Positions 8,394 to 16,295 of a stretch of 35,180 bases of DNA are shown piece after piece. Numbering within the stretch: position 1 is the first letter of the stretch; each line of letters opens with the position of its first letter. The stretch covers positions 1 to 35,180 of the forward strand of contig NZ_JAFZKX010000063.1 of NCBI RefSeq assembly GCF_017551775.1. Reading direction: 5' to 3'. This DNA comes from Fibrobacter sp. (lineage in GTDB: Bacteria; Fibrobacterota; Fibrobacteria; Fibrobacterales; Fibrobacteraceae). The notes below the pieces were generated by a model. It was not told the DNA's origin and made no database searches. It saw only the letters and a program-made list of their open reading frames with translations. A program made the position numbers and the translations under genes.

Positions 8394-10280
8394 ATGCTTC
8401 CTGTGAACGAGCACATCGAACGGCGACTGGCCGAACTCCCCGCTTTGCCGGGAGTCTACATCATGCGCAATTCGCAGGGGAAGATTATCTACATCGGCAA
8501 GGCCAAGGTGCTCAAGAACCGCGTCCGGAGCTACTTTGACGGCTCCGACCATGCGGGCCACCGCGCGGCGACGCTCATGCTCCCGCATATCCGCGACATC
8601 GAGTGGATCATTACCGAGAGCGAGTCCGAGGCGCTTATTCTGGAAGCGAACCTCATCCGCAAGCATACGCCCAAGTACAACGTTCTCCTGAAAGACGACA
8701 AGCACTTCCCGTACCTCGCGTTCTCGGTGCACGAAGACTTCCCGAGGCTGTTCCTCTCGAGGGCGGTGCGCAAGGACGGCTGCCAGTACTTCGGACCTTT
8801 TCTGAATTCCCGCATGATAGCGCAGCTGCAGGACATTGCCGCGCGGCTCTTCAAGATACGCGAATGCAAGCTGAAGCTCCCGCTCAAGAGCCCGCAAAGG
8901 CCCTGCCTCAATTACCACATCGGGCGGTGCGGCGCCCCCTGCGCGGGCCTGGTGACCAAGGAAGAGTACCACAAGGCGGTTCTCCAGACGCAGATGCTGT
9001 TGAACGGCAAGCGCGACGACCTTATCGGGCAATGGGAGCGCGAGATGCAGGAGGCGAGCGAACGGCTGGATTTCGAGACCGCGATGAAGAAGCGCGATGC
9101 CATCGAGGCGCTGCGGGCCACGGGAATCCACCAGAAGACGGACGTTACCGACCCGAACCTCTCGCTGGACGTGCTCAGCCTGCGCCGTAACGGGACGATG
9201 GCGGCCGCCGTCATTTTCGAGTACAGGAACGGTGTGCTTTCTGGCCGCCGCCACTACCGCCTGGAATGCAAGCTCGAAGAAGACGAGGCGGGAATTCTCC
9301 AGCAGATGCTGGTGCAGTGGTACCTGGACGTGGAACACATCCCGGGCGAAATCGCGACCGACGTGATACTGGATGCGGACCGCGAGCCCCTGGAGCAGGC
9401 GCTTGCCAAGAACGCGGGCCACAAGGTGAGCGTCACGAACCCGCAGCGCGGCGAGAAGGTCGGCTTTTTGAAGTTGGCGGGCGCGAACGCCGACATGATT
9501 CTGGTGGAGATGCGGGCCGAGGTGCAGAAGTACAGCGAAATCGACCAGAGCGTCTTTGAACTGCAGAAAGTCCTCGGCCTCAAGAAGACGCCTTTCCGCA
9601 TCGAGTGCGTGGACATCTCGCACCTCTCGGGCACGAATACCGTGGCGAGTCTCGTCGCCTTCAAGAACGGCAAGCCCGACAAGAGCAACTACCGCAAGTT
9701 CATTATCAAGACGGTGGAGGGCGTGGACGACTTCGCGAGCATGCGCGAGGTGATGACCCGCCGTATCCGCAGGCTGGAAGAGGAAGGCACGCCCATGCCC
9801 GACTTGTGGGTATGCGACGGCGGCAAGGGCCAGGTGGATGCCACCATGCAGATTCTGAAGGAACTCGGGCACGACAAGGACCTGCCGCTCATCGGGCTCG
9901 CGAAGCGCCTTGAAGAAATCGTGTTCCCCGACGACCGCAAGAGCATCGTGCTGCACCGCACGAGCCCCGCTTTGAAACTGTTGCAGAACGCCCGCGACGA
10001 GGCGCACCGCTTCGCCATCACGTACCAGCGGAGCAAGCGCAAGAAGGACCTGGAAGTGGAATGGCTCAAGATGCCCGGCGTGGGGCACGAGACCCGCGTG
10101 AAGATCCTTTCCCGCTACAAGAGCGCGGAGGCGTTCATGGCGGCACCGCTCGAAGACATCGTCGACCTGCTGGGAAAGGTGCGCGGGAACAGCGTCCGCG
10201 AACAGGTGAAAGAATACTGCGCCAAGTTTATAGAGGTTCCCGGCTCCAGTTCCGGTGAAGAACCGCCCGCGGATGTGTAG
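8394..10280 (+). CDS. uvrC: Excinuclease ABC subunit C
   Basis: UvrC makes both incisions in nucleotide excision repair after UvrA/UvrB load on damaged DNA. In this 628-residue protein the GIY-YIG nuclease is at about 15-95 (PGVYIMRNSQGKIIYIGKAK). A four-cysteine patch, IREC...RPC...GRCGAPC, lies at about 160-185 and matches the iron-sulfur ligands described for UvrC. The UVR domain binding UvrB is near 205-240, and the RNase H-like 5'-incision nuclease is at about 385-540 (DISHLSG, VCDGGKGQ). A C-terminal helix-hairpin-helix (MPGVGHETRVKILSRY) precedes a short tail. Length is normal. A TAAATT box at 8374-8379 lies only 14 nt before the ATG, giving a very short leader. The gene is divergent from the zapA operon. 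Confidence 0.95.
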   Translation: MLPVNEHIERRLAELPALPGVYIMRNSQGKIIYIGKAKVLKNRVRSYFDGSDHAGHRAATLMLPHIRDIEWIITESESEALILEANLIRKHTPKYNVLLKDDKHFPYLAFSVHEDFPRLFLSRAVRKDGCQYFGPFLNSRMIAQLQDIAARLFKIRECKLKLPLKSPQRPCLNYHIGRCGAPCAGLVTKEEYHKAVLQTQMLLNGKRDDLIGQWEREMQEASERLDFETAMKKRDAIEALRATGIHQKTDVTDPNLSLDVLSLRRNGTMAAAVIFEYRNGVLSGRRHYRLECKLEEDEAGILQQMLVQWYLDVEHIPGEIATDVILDADREPLEQALAKNAGHKVSVTNPQRGEKVGFLKLAGANADMILVEMRAEVQKYSEIDQSVFELQKVLGLKKTPFRIECVDISHLSGTNTVASLVAFKNGKPDKSNYRKFIIKTVEGVDDFASMREVMTRRIRRLEEEGTPMPDLWVCDGGKGQVDATMQILKELGHDKDLPLIGLAKRLEEIVFPDDRKSIVLHRTSPALKLLQNARDEAHRFAITYQRSKRKKDLEVEWLKMPGVGHETRVKILSRYKSAEAFMAAPLEDIVDLLGKVRGNSVREQVKEYCAKFIEVPGSSSGEEPPADV

Positions 10281-10406
10281 GCCGCTCGGCTCTAACTCAA
10301 ATGAAGAACCTCCGGCGGAGCCTCGCTCTCGCCACCACGACTCGTAAAGATGAGTCGCTTGTGGCTCACCTGAACCGCAAGTGATTGCGAACGGTATCAA
10401 AAAAAA
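10281..10406. other. Intergenic stretch between uvrC and the lipoprotein terminator
   Basis: I see no supported gene or RNA here. The sequence contains short imperfect inverted segments rich in GCGAG/CTCGC and GAGTCG/CGACTC, unlike coding DNA in any frame. Confidence 0.4.
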
Positions 10407-10438
10407 GGCCCGCGCGATGCGGGCCCTTGAAATTTTTG
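10407..10438. terminator. Bidirectional terminator between uvrC and the convergent lipoprotein gene
   Basis: The perfect stem GGCCCGC (10407-10413) with GCGGGCC (10419-10425) has A-rich sequence on the left and T-rich sequence on the right. It can serve both converging genes. Confidence 0.85.
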
Positions 10439-10449
10439 TGCGGTTAGGA

Positions 10450-11343
10450 TTATTCCTGCACGCAGCGGACGCTGAAGAATTTGGCCTTCTCGTCTACCTG
10501 GAAGAACTTCGGCGTATCTTCGCCTGCGTAATCGGGTTCCTTTTCCACGATGATGACCGCGAACTTTTCACCGCTGTTTTCACCGTACTTCTTGTCGCCT
10601 TCCTGCGCGGTGGCTGTTGTCCAGTGGAATCCCATTTTCCCGGTAAAGTCGCAGTCGCCTTCCTTGCAGCGGCCGCTGTAGCTCCACGGGTAGTCGCTCG
10701 CGTTGAGAATCGTCTGGGCTTCGTTGCGGTTAGGCAGTTTCCATCCGGTGGGGCATGCTTTCTGGGCTGCGGTAAAGGTGTAGAGTCTTCCGTACTTGTC
10801 GCAGTTCGCATTGCTCTTGTCGAAGCACATGCTGTTCGACATCTCGTGGTTGAGGTCCTCTGCCATCCACAGCTTGCCGCCCACGTTCTGGAGCTTGTAG
10901 GTCTTGCCGTCGCGGTTGTCGGTCATGGAGTTGCCGTTCACGGTCGGCGGTACGTTAGATTCGGAAGATTCGGCTATGATGATTTTTTCGCTCGAACTGG
11001 AAGAGGACGACGAGATGGGGTTGCGCCTGGCGTCGCAGTCTTCGTCCCAGCAGAAAATGCCGCTGCTGGGGTAGCTGAGTTCACGGTTTTCCTTTTCTTC
11101 CATGTAGAATTCCTTGTGGACTACGCTCGAAGTGTCGGAACCATCCACAGAAGAGGAGGGCTCTCCGCTGCTGCTGGATTTGTTCTTCCCGGCCGAGGAA
11201 CTGCTTTTTGCGGAATCGGCGGAATCCGTAGCGCTAGATTCTTCATCGATAGGGTACAAGGGATGCTTGTCTCCGTCTGTTGTACATCCCGCAAAAAGCG
11301 AGAAAACACCCAAAATACCCACAAACAGAATGTGATTTTTCAT
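10450..11343 (-). CDS. Lipoprotein with Fibrobacter succinogenes major paralogous domain
   Basis: This 297-residue surface lipoprotein starts with a lipobox signal (ILGVFSLFAGC, lipidated Cys about residue 19). A disordered linker with several Ser runs occupies about 25-140. The C-terminal domain (about 150-297) has the hallmarks of the Fib_succ_major family: DGKTYKLQNVGGKLWMAEDL, then YGRLYTFTAAQKACPTGWKL and a final FFSVRCVQE. This family is greatly expanded in Fibrobacter; its function is not established, and cell-surface binding is a guess. The reading frame stays open upstream to 11544. The ATG at 11343 is clearly right, because it begins the signal peptide and TATATTTG lies 4 nt before it. 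The mRNA is probably leaderless, and the gene is divergent from nuoA. Confidence 0.85.
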   Translation of the reverse strand: MKNHILFVGILGVFSLFAGCTTDGDKHPLYPIDEESSATDSADSAKSSSSAGKNKSSSSGEPSSSVDGSDTSSVVHKEFYMEEKENRELSYPSSGIFCWDEDCDARRNPISSSSSSSSEKIIIAESSESNVPPTVNGNSMTDNRDGKTYKLQNVGGKLWMAEDLNHEMSNSMCFDKSNANCDKYGRLYTFTAAQKACPTGWKLPNRNEAQTILNASDYPWSYSGRCKEGDCDFTGKMGFHWTTATAQEGDKKYGENSGEKFAVIIVEKEPDYAGEDTPKFFQVDEKAKFFSVRCVQE

Positions 11344-11347
11344 ACCC

Positions 11348-11355
11348 CAAATATA
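11348..11355 (-). promoter_or_regulatory. TATATTTG box 4 nt before the lipoprotein ATG
   Basis: TATATTTG is read on the minus strand and is followed by GGGT and the ATG. The -10 core ends 6 nt before the start codon, predicting a leaderless transcript. Confidence 0.6.
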
Positions 11356-11372
11356 CTTTACATTTTGCGGGG

Positions 11373-11400
11373 TTAACAGAAAAAACTTTTTTACTATCTT
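11373..11400 (+). promoter_or_regulatory. Candidate nuoA promoter overlapping the divergent lipoprotein promoter
   Basis: TTAACA (11373-11378), a 16-nt spacer and TATCTT (11395-11400) resemble a sigma-70 promoter. Transcription would start only a few nt before the ATG at 11411. The -35 box overlaps the upstream region of the divergent lipoprotein promoter, so the two may compete or be coregulated. Confidence 0.4.
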
Positions 11401-11410
11401 TTTTGCCACT

Positions 11411-11803
11411 ATGAGCAATGTTGAAATTTTCGACACTACGTTCGCCATGACCATTCTGGTCATTATGGCGCTTTGCATCCCTACAGTTCTGCTCCTTGCC
11501 AACTGGTTTTTGCACCCGGGCAAGATCAAAAACGTGCTTATCAAAGGCTCGGCCTACGAGTGCGGTCTGGCCCATGTTTCGGGCACTGCGAACGAGCGTT
11601 ACCCCGTGAAATACTACATGGTAGCCATGCTTTTCCTCGTTTTTGACCTGGAAGTGGCGTTCCTCTACCCGTGGACGGTCCAGTTCTTGGCCGGCGGCTG
11701 GGAGCTCCTGCTCGTGCTCCTCGGGTTCTTGTTCATCCTCGAAGCGGGTTACCTCTACCTCTACAAGAAGGGCGTGCTCGACTGGACGAGCATCAAGGAC
11801 TAG
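11411..11803 (+). CDS. nuoA: NADH-quinone oxidoreductase subunit A
   Basis: NuoA is a small membrane subunit at the junction of the peripheral and membrane arms of complex I. This 130-residue protein has the expected three transmembrane helices (about 12-33, 68-88 and 95-117). The conserved loop KGSAYECGL is followed by the second-helix motif FDLEVAFLYPW. Length and motifs are fully typical. The odd point is context. nuoA normally heads a long nuo operon with nuoB next to it. Here a terminator follows at once and the next gene is on the other strand. It must therefore work with subunits encoded elsewhere, or be a second copy. No Shine-Dalgarno site is visible. Confidence 0.93.
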   Translation: MSNVEIFDTTFAMTILVIMALCIPTVLLLANWFLHPGKIKNVLIKGSAYECGLAHVSGTANERYPVKYYMVAMLFLVFDLEVAFLYPWTVQFLAGGWELLLVLLGFLFILEAGYLYLYKKGVLDWTSIKD

Positions 11804-11837
11804 CGTTTCATAGAGTGTTCTATCTCAAAATAAAAAA

Positions 11838-11866
11838 CGCGGATTCCGTCGGGAGTCCGCGTTTTT
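11838..11866 (+). terminator. Terminator of nuoA
   Basis: CGCGGA (11838-11843) pairs with TCCGCG (11856-11861) and the stem can extend inward by wobble pairs. A-rich sequence precedes it and TTTTT follows. Confidence 0.85.
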
Positions 11867-12061
11867 CTGTATGCGGAAGGCCTGCGAAACGCCTTCTTGT
11901 GTCGTGATTTGAATCACCCGATAATGTCCCGTGTATAATATAGCGCATACGGGAGCTATACAAGCTCGAGAGAGCGTGCCGGAGTTAAGCTTGAGTTTAG
12001 AGCGAACGGTCTGTGAGCCGGAGCCGGCAGGCGCAAGCTGCCGGTGCAGGCGCGAGCGGTC
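11867..12061. other. Intergenic region with several hairpins and a TATAAT box
   Basis: No open reading frame is supported. Visible structure includes a hairpin with arms GAAGGC/GCCTTC near 11876, a TATAAT box near 11934, a short hairpin GAGCT/AGCTC and a 7-bp palindrome CCGGCAG/CTGCCGG near 12030. These could be remnants of a repeat element or a small RNA running toward the 3' end of the outer-membrane gene. No terminator T-run was found, so neither is claimed. Confidence 0.35.
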
Positions 12062-13237
12062 TTAGAACGCTTCTCTAAAGTAGAACGTCAGGCCGAGGCT
12101 CTTGAAATCCACCCACGAGACTTCGGCGCGTGCGTATAGGCGCTCGGACTTGTTGAGCGCCAGTTTGCCGCCGAACCCGACAGCGCGGTGCCATTTGTTG
12201 CGCATGAGCTTGCTGAAGTACGGCCCGACCTTGCCGCCTTCGAAGAAGATATCGCCGGCGAGCCTCCAGAAGAGTTGCTTGCGGAGTTCCACCTGCAGTA
12301 TGGTCGCCTGGTTGTCGCGGAAATATTTTGTCTTCACCCCGCGGAAACGCTTGATGCCATCGGGGCCCGCCATGTATTCGAAGGGGACGTCGCCGTCGGT
12401 GCGCTGCCACAAGAGGGCCACCGCCATCGAAGTGTTCCAGATGGTTTCGCCGTAGGCGCGCAGGTCGAGTTCCTGGAACGTGAAGCTGTAGTCGCCGAAC
12501 GCATCGCTGTAGAAGCGGTGTTCCCACTGGAAGAGTACGCCGTGCCGTGCCCAGTTGAGGTTGTCGCGCGTGTCGAACGAGAGGTGGTACCCGATGGCGT
12601 TGCGCCAGCCGTCCGTGTTCGTGGGCTGGACTATCTCGCCGTCGTATTCCCTGAATTCCATTTCACTGCGGTTGATGTCGAACACGAACCCGTAGCGGAA
12701 GTTCTGCAGCACCTGCGGTAGCCCGAGGTTCGATTCCACGATGCCCATCAGGAAGAACGTCTCGCGGTCGAAAGTGATGTAGTCGTCCATGTCGACGTCG
12801 TTGCCGATGCCGAAGAAATGCCCTACCCAGTTCTGGTAGCGGAAGTCGAGCCATCCGGATATGCGGTCGTGCGCGAAGTAGAAATAGGGCGTGGCCGCGA
12901 ACTGGAACTGCTTGAGCGTGGAGCCGTAGGCGGCGACGTCTATTTCTTGCGAATGGCCTCCCTTGAACGAGGGCGGCAAGAAGAAGTTCACCATCGCGCC
13001 ATACTGGAGTTCGGTCTCTTCGGTATAGCCGAGTACGGGCACGGCGCTCCACCACTGGAAATGCTTGGAGGTGTCCGCTGCTGCCGTGCTGGCGGAATCC
13101 GTCGCTGATGCGGAATCGGCCGGTGCAGGCGTAATCAGCGTGTCGGCCTGAGCGGGCGCGGCTTGTGCAGCGGCGGCCATCGGCAAAAATGCTCCGATGG
13201 ATATGGCTGCGAGAAATTTTAAGGTACGGGTCGTCAC
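12062..13237 (-). CDS. Outer-membrane Omp85-type beta-barrel lacking POTRA domains
   Basis: This 391-residue protein has a signal peptide (ending AAAAQA), a short Ala/Asp/Ser-rich linker and then a barrel from about residue 45 to the terminal Phe (YFREAF). The barrel opens with PVLGYTEETELQYGAMVNFF. Near residue 295 it carries IKRFRG, which matches the conserved loop-6 (V/F)RG motif of BamA/TamA/FhaC-type Omp85 barrels. There is no room for POTRA domains. This fits the short Omp85 group without N-terminal domains, whose function is unsettled. The GTG at 13237 is taken as start: TAAATT ends 7 nt upstream, and no later ATG precedes the signal peptide's hydrophobic core. A generic bacterial surface antigen (D15) protein is the safe name. 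Confidence 0.75.
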   Translation of the reverse strand: MTTRTLKFLAAISIGAFLPMAAAAQAAPAQADTLITPAPADSASATDSASTAAADTSKHFQWWSAVPVLGYTEETELQYGAMVNFFLPPSFKGGHSQEIDVAAYGSTLKQFQFAATPYFYFAHDRISGWLDFRYQNWVGHFFGIGNDVDMDDYITFDRETFFLMGIVESNLGLPQVLQNFRYGFVFDINRSEMEFREYDGEIVQPTNTDGWRNAIGYHLSFDTRDNLNWARHGVLFQWEHRFYSDAFGDYSFTFQELDLRAYGETIWNTSMAVALLWQRTDGDVPFEYMAGPDGIKRFRGVKTKYFRDNQATILQVELRKQLFWRLAGDIFFEGGKVGPYFSKLMRNKWHRAVGFGGKLALNKSERLYARAEVSWVDFKSLGLTFYFREAF

Positions 13238-13244
13238 GATAGAT

Positions 13245-13250
13245 AATTTA
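13245..13250 (-). promoter_or_regulatory. -10 box TAAATT before the GTG-started Omp85 gene
   Basis: TAAATT is read on the minus strand and ends 7 nt before the GTG. No ribosome binding site is present, so a leaderless GTG-started mRNA is predicted. Confidence 0.45.
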
Positions 13251-13406
13251 GATAAAAATGAAGGCGGATTTTGCCCTTGTATGCCTTAAAATTTGGTCTT
13301 TTACATTTTGTAAACGGATTATGTTTCGTACCGTTCGATACTTCCTTTTTACGCGTTTATATTACAGATTGGAGTGGTGTAGGGAATGGTTGGGAAAGGA
13401 GTTAGA

Positions 13407-14936
13407 ATGAAACAGTTTCTTTATGCAGCCCTTGCTTTTGGGCTGTGTTCGGTAGTTTATGCACAGGCCCCGCTCAACTTCGACGTAGAGAACCGGGGCA
13501 AGGACCTGGGCGCCACGGCCGGTGAACTCAAGTCCAACAAGAAACTTCCCAACCCGTTTGAATTCCATGACGGATCCAAGGTCACCAAGTACGATGACTG
13601 GAGCAAGCGCCGTAACGAAATCAAGGCGGATATCGAAAAGTACGAAATCGGTGAGAAGCCGATTCCTTCCGACGTGAGCGCCACCTACAGCGGCGGCACC
13701 CTCACGGTGACGGTGAAGGAAGGCGGCCAGACGATGACGATTACGTCCAAGTTCAGCATTCCTTCGGGCAACGGTCCGCATCCGATTATCATCGGCATGA
13801 ACAGCGGCACGGGCTCGCTCTCGTCGAGCATCTTCAGCGGCTTTGTGCAGGTGCCCTTCAGTCACGACCAGGTGGCGAAATACTCCATGAACGGCCAGAA
13901 GGACACGAACGTGGGCTTCTACAAGTTCTACTCGGACAAGAAGCAGAATGGCGACTATTCCGCATGGTCGTGGGGCGTTAGCCGCCTTATCGACGGTCTC
14001 GCCTTGATTGCCGACGAATACCACCTCGACATGAGCAAGATTGCGGTCACGGGCTGCTCCTATGCGGGCAAGATGGCCCTGTTCGCGGGCGCCTTCGACG
14101 AACGCGTGACGCTTACCATCGCCCAGGAATCGGGTGGCGGCGGCATCAACTCGTGGCGTACTTCCGCGGACTTCGCGAGCCGCGGTACGAACATCGAAAA
14201 GATTGACAACACGAACTACAGCTGGTTCATGCAGAGCCTGAAGAACCAGGACCCGTACAAGCTCCCGCACGACCACCACGAACTCATCGCGATGATTGCT
14301 CCGCGTGCGGTGATCGCGCTCGGCAACCCCGGTTACGAATGGCTGGGTGACGAATCGGGTTACAAGTCCATGATGGCCGCTACCGAGGTGTGGAAGGCCA
14401 TGGGCATCGAGGACCGTATCGGCTTTGACTTTACCGGTGGTCACGAACATTGCCAGGCGGCCAGTAGCCAGACGAAGTCGGTCACGGCGTTTGTCGACAA
14501 GTTCCTGCGCAACAAGGATGCGAATACCGATATTCACGTGAAGCCCACGAACGGCAAGGGTTTCAAGATTGACAACTATGGCGACTGGATTGACTGGGAA
14601 ACGCCGGACCTTCCGTTCACGGCGTCCTCGATAGACACGATTCCGCAGGATACCGTGCCCAAGGATACGGGTTCTACGGGCGATACGTCGCTGGTCTGCC
14701 ATGATGGATTTGCCGCACCTGCGCTCAGCATGCATGTGACGGCGGGTCGCATCGAGGTGAATGGCGCTCCGGCTGGCGCTCGCGTGAAGCTCTTCGACGT
14801 GCGCGGCAACGTGGTTGCCGTGATGGGGGCGAACGGCGGATTCCTCCCGAAGGTCAAGGGAAGGCTCCTCGCCATCGTCGAAAATGATTCCGGCAAGCGC
14901 CTCATGTCCAAGGCCATCATCAATACCGGATTCTAG
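13407..14936 (+). CDS. CE15 glucuronoyl esterase with DT-rich linker and C-terminal module
   Basis: CE15 enzymes cut the ester between glucuronic acid on xylan and lignin alcohols. This 509-residue exported protein has a signal peptide (ending VVYAQA) and an alpha/beta-hydrolase domain to about 380. The catalytic serine S218 lies in VTGCSYAGKMA, matching the family's GCSRxGK. QESGGGGINSWR follows, and the HEHCQ box (H346/H348) contains the catalytic His. A linker of Asp-Thr pairs (IPQDTVPKDTG) joins a C-terminal beta module (about 435-509). That module is nearly the same as the one in the CE6 enzyme downstream. AAAGGAG before 13407 selects this ATG over the one at 13386. The neighbouring CE6 gene suggests joint attack on acetylated, lignin-linked xylan, although a terminator separates them. 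Confidence 0.85.
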   Translation: MKQFLYAALAFGLCSVVYAQAPLNFDVENRGKDLGATAGELKSNKKLPNPFEFHDGSKVTKYDDWSKRRNEIKADIEKYEIGEKPIPSDVSATYSGGTLTVTVKEGGQTMTITSKFSIPSGNGPHPIIIGMNSGTGSLSSSIFSGFVQVPFSHDQVAKYSMNGQKDTNVGFYKFYSDKKQNGDYSAWSWGVSRLIDGLALIADEYHLDMSKIAVTGCSYAGKMALFAGAFDERVTLTIAQESGGGGINSWRTSADFASRGTNIEKIDNTNYSWFMQSLKNQDPYKLPHDHHELIAMIAPRAVIALGNPGYEWLGDESGYKSMMAATEVWKAMGIEDRIGFDFTGGHEHCQAASSQTKSVTAFVDKFLRNKDANTDIHVKPTNGKGFKIDNYGDWIDWETPDLPFTASSIDTIPQDTVPKDTGSTGDTSLVCHDGFAAPALSMHVTAGRIEVNGAPAGARVKLFDVRGNVVAVMGANGGFLPKVKGRLLAIVENDSGKRLMSKAIINTGF

Positions 14937-14943
14937 AAACAGG

Positions 14944-14967
14944 GCGGTCTCCGGACCGCTTTTTTTA
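14944..14967 (+). terminator. Terminator of the CE15 gene
   Basis: GCGGTC (14944-14949) pairs with GACCGC (14954-14959), followed by eight T. Confidence 0.85.
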
Positions 14968-15006
14968 CAATAAAGAAAAAATCTGTTGTTTGGTATAAGG
15001 AGAGAT

Positions 15007-16191
15007 ATGAACAGAGTATTTCTAACTGTGCAGGCAGTGTTTTTCGCGATGTGGTTTTTGACCACGGCGAGCTTTGCGCAAGACCCCAACCTCCACATCT
15101 ACCTGGCTTACGGGCAGTCCAACATGTCGGGCCAGGCGACCGTCACCGACAAGGACCGTGCCCAGGACCCGCGGTTCCTCGTGCTGCGTGCGGCTAACCA
15201 TTCGAACCAGAAGGTGGGCGAGTTCTACCCGGCGGCCCCTCCGATGGGACACAGCCAGTCCAAGGTGGGCATTGTCGATATCTTCGGGCGCACCATGGTC
15301 GCAAACCTCCCGGACAGCATCAAGGTTGCCGTGGCGAATATCGCGATTGGCGGGCAGAGCATAGACCTGTTCGACAAGGACCGCAACAAGACTTACGTGC
15401 AGAACGCGAAGAACAAGGGCGACACGTGGTGGATCCAGTACCTGGACGAATACGGCGGCGACTTGTACAAGCGCATCGTCGAGATGGGCAAGATCGCGAA
15501 GCAGAAGGGCGTCATCAAGGGATTCCTCTTCCACCAGGGAGAGGCGGACTACCAGATGAACGACTGGCCGAGCCGCGTCAAGAAGGTCTACGACGACCTG
15601 ATTGCCGAACTGGAACTCGACCCGGAAAAGACCCCGATCTTGATTGGCGAACTTGCGCCCACGGGCGATCTCGGATGGCGAAACGATGCCGTGAAGCAGG
15701 CGGCGGACCTCATTCCGAACGGTCACCTGATTTCGGCGCAGGGTTGCCCTGCGCTCAAGGAGACGAGCTACACGCTGCACTTTACGCGCGAAGGCTACGA
15801 GACGTTCGGCAAGCGCTATGCCGAAAAGATGCTTGAACTGTTGAAGACGATGGAGCCGGAGGTTCCCGTGGATACCGTTACGAAGGACACTACCGTGCGC
15901 GATACCGCTGTGCGGGACACCTCCGTGAAGGATACCGCCATGGCGATTGTGCGCGGCGCGGGTGCGGTTGCCGGCATCGCGATGTATGTCTCAGACGGCT
16001 ACCTCGCTGTTTCCGGTGCGCCTGCGGGTGCGCGGGTCAGGCTGTTCGACATGCAGGGCAATCAGCTCGGCGTGCTGGGCGCAAAGGGCGGCGCCATGCC
16101 GCAGGTTCGTGCGGGGCGCGTCCTCGCTATCGTCGAAAGTGCTTCGGGCATGCGCCTCCTCGCGAGGACGTTCAACGTCACCGGATTGTAG
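15007..16191 (+). CDS. CE6-type acetylxylan esterase (SASA family) with DT-rich linker and C-terminal module
   Basis: This 394-residue exported esterase should remove acetyl groups from xylan. After a signal peptide (ending TASFAQ) comes the SGNH-like fold of the sialate O-acetylesterase/CE6 family. The nucleophile S38 is in YGQSNMSGQ. An oxyanion-region motif is NIAIGGQSIDLF, with FHQGEADY in the middle and TLHFTREGYE near the end supplying the catalytic His. The linker repeats Asp-Thr (TTVRDTAVRDTSVKDTA) and leads into a module (SGAPAGARVRLFDMQGN) paralogous to the CE15 C-terminus. TAAGGAG sits about 6 nt before the ATG at 15007, which is preferred to the in-frame ATG at 14986. Confidence 0.85.
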   Translation: MNRVFLTVQAVFFAMWFLTTASFAQDPNLHIYLAYGQSNMSGQATVTDKDRAQDPRFLVLRAANHSNQKVGEFYPAAPPMGHSQSKVGIVDIFGRTMVANLPDSIKVAVANIAIGGQSIDLFDKDRNKTYVQNAKNKGDTWWIQYLDEYGGDLYKRIVEMGKIAKQKGVIKGFLFHQGEADYQMNDWPSRVKKVYDDLIAELELDPEKTPILIGELAPTGDLGWRNDAVKQAADLIPNGHLISAQGCPALKETSYTLHFTREGYETFGKRYAEKMLELLKTMEPEVPVDTVTKDTTVRDTAVRDTSVKDTAMAIVRGAGAVAGIAMYVSDGYLAVSGAPAGARVRLFDMQGNQLGVLGAKGGAMPQVRAGRVLAIVESASGMRLLARTFNVTGL

Positions 16192-16228
16192 GGCGTGCGC
16201 CGGAAGGCGCCATGCGTTCTTTTGGAAT

Positions 16229-16258
16229 GATGCCGTGCGGGAATGCGCGGCATCTTTT
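16229..16258 (+). terminator. Terminator of the CE6 gene
   Basis: GATGCCGTGC (16229-16238) pairs with GCGCGGCATC (16245-16254), with one T-G pair, and TTTT follows. Confidence 0.8.
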
Positions 16259-16282
16259 GTAATAGCGGGTTCCTAAATTTTT

Positions 16283-16290
16283 TAATTTTG
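16283..16290 (+). promoter_or_regulatory. TAATTTTG box 5 nt before uup
   Basis: TAATTTTG matches TAnnTTTG and is followed by only TACCG before the ATG. No ribosome site is present, so the mRNA is predicted to be leaderless. Confidence 0.55.
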
Positions 16291-16295
16291 TACCG

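Noticed and set aside
8277..10400. A 707-codon open frame on the minus strand across uvrC
   Set aside because: It is fully antisense to a clear uvrC. Its product is rich in His, Arg and Leu with no recognisable domain, as expected from mirrored GC-biased codons.
11344..11544. Upstream extension of the Fib_succ_major lipoprotein
   Set aside because: It overlaps the divergent nuoA start and places 67 residues before a perfect lipoprotein signal.
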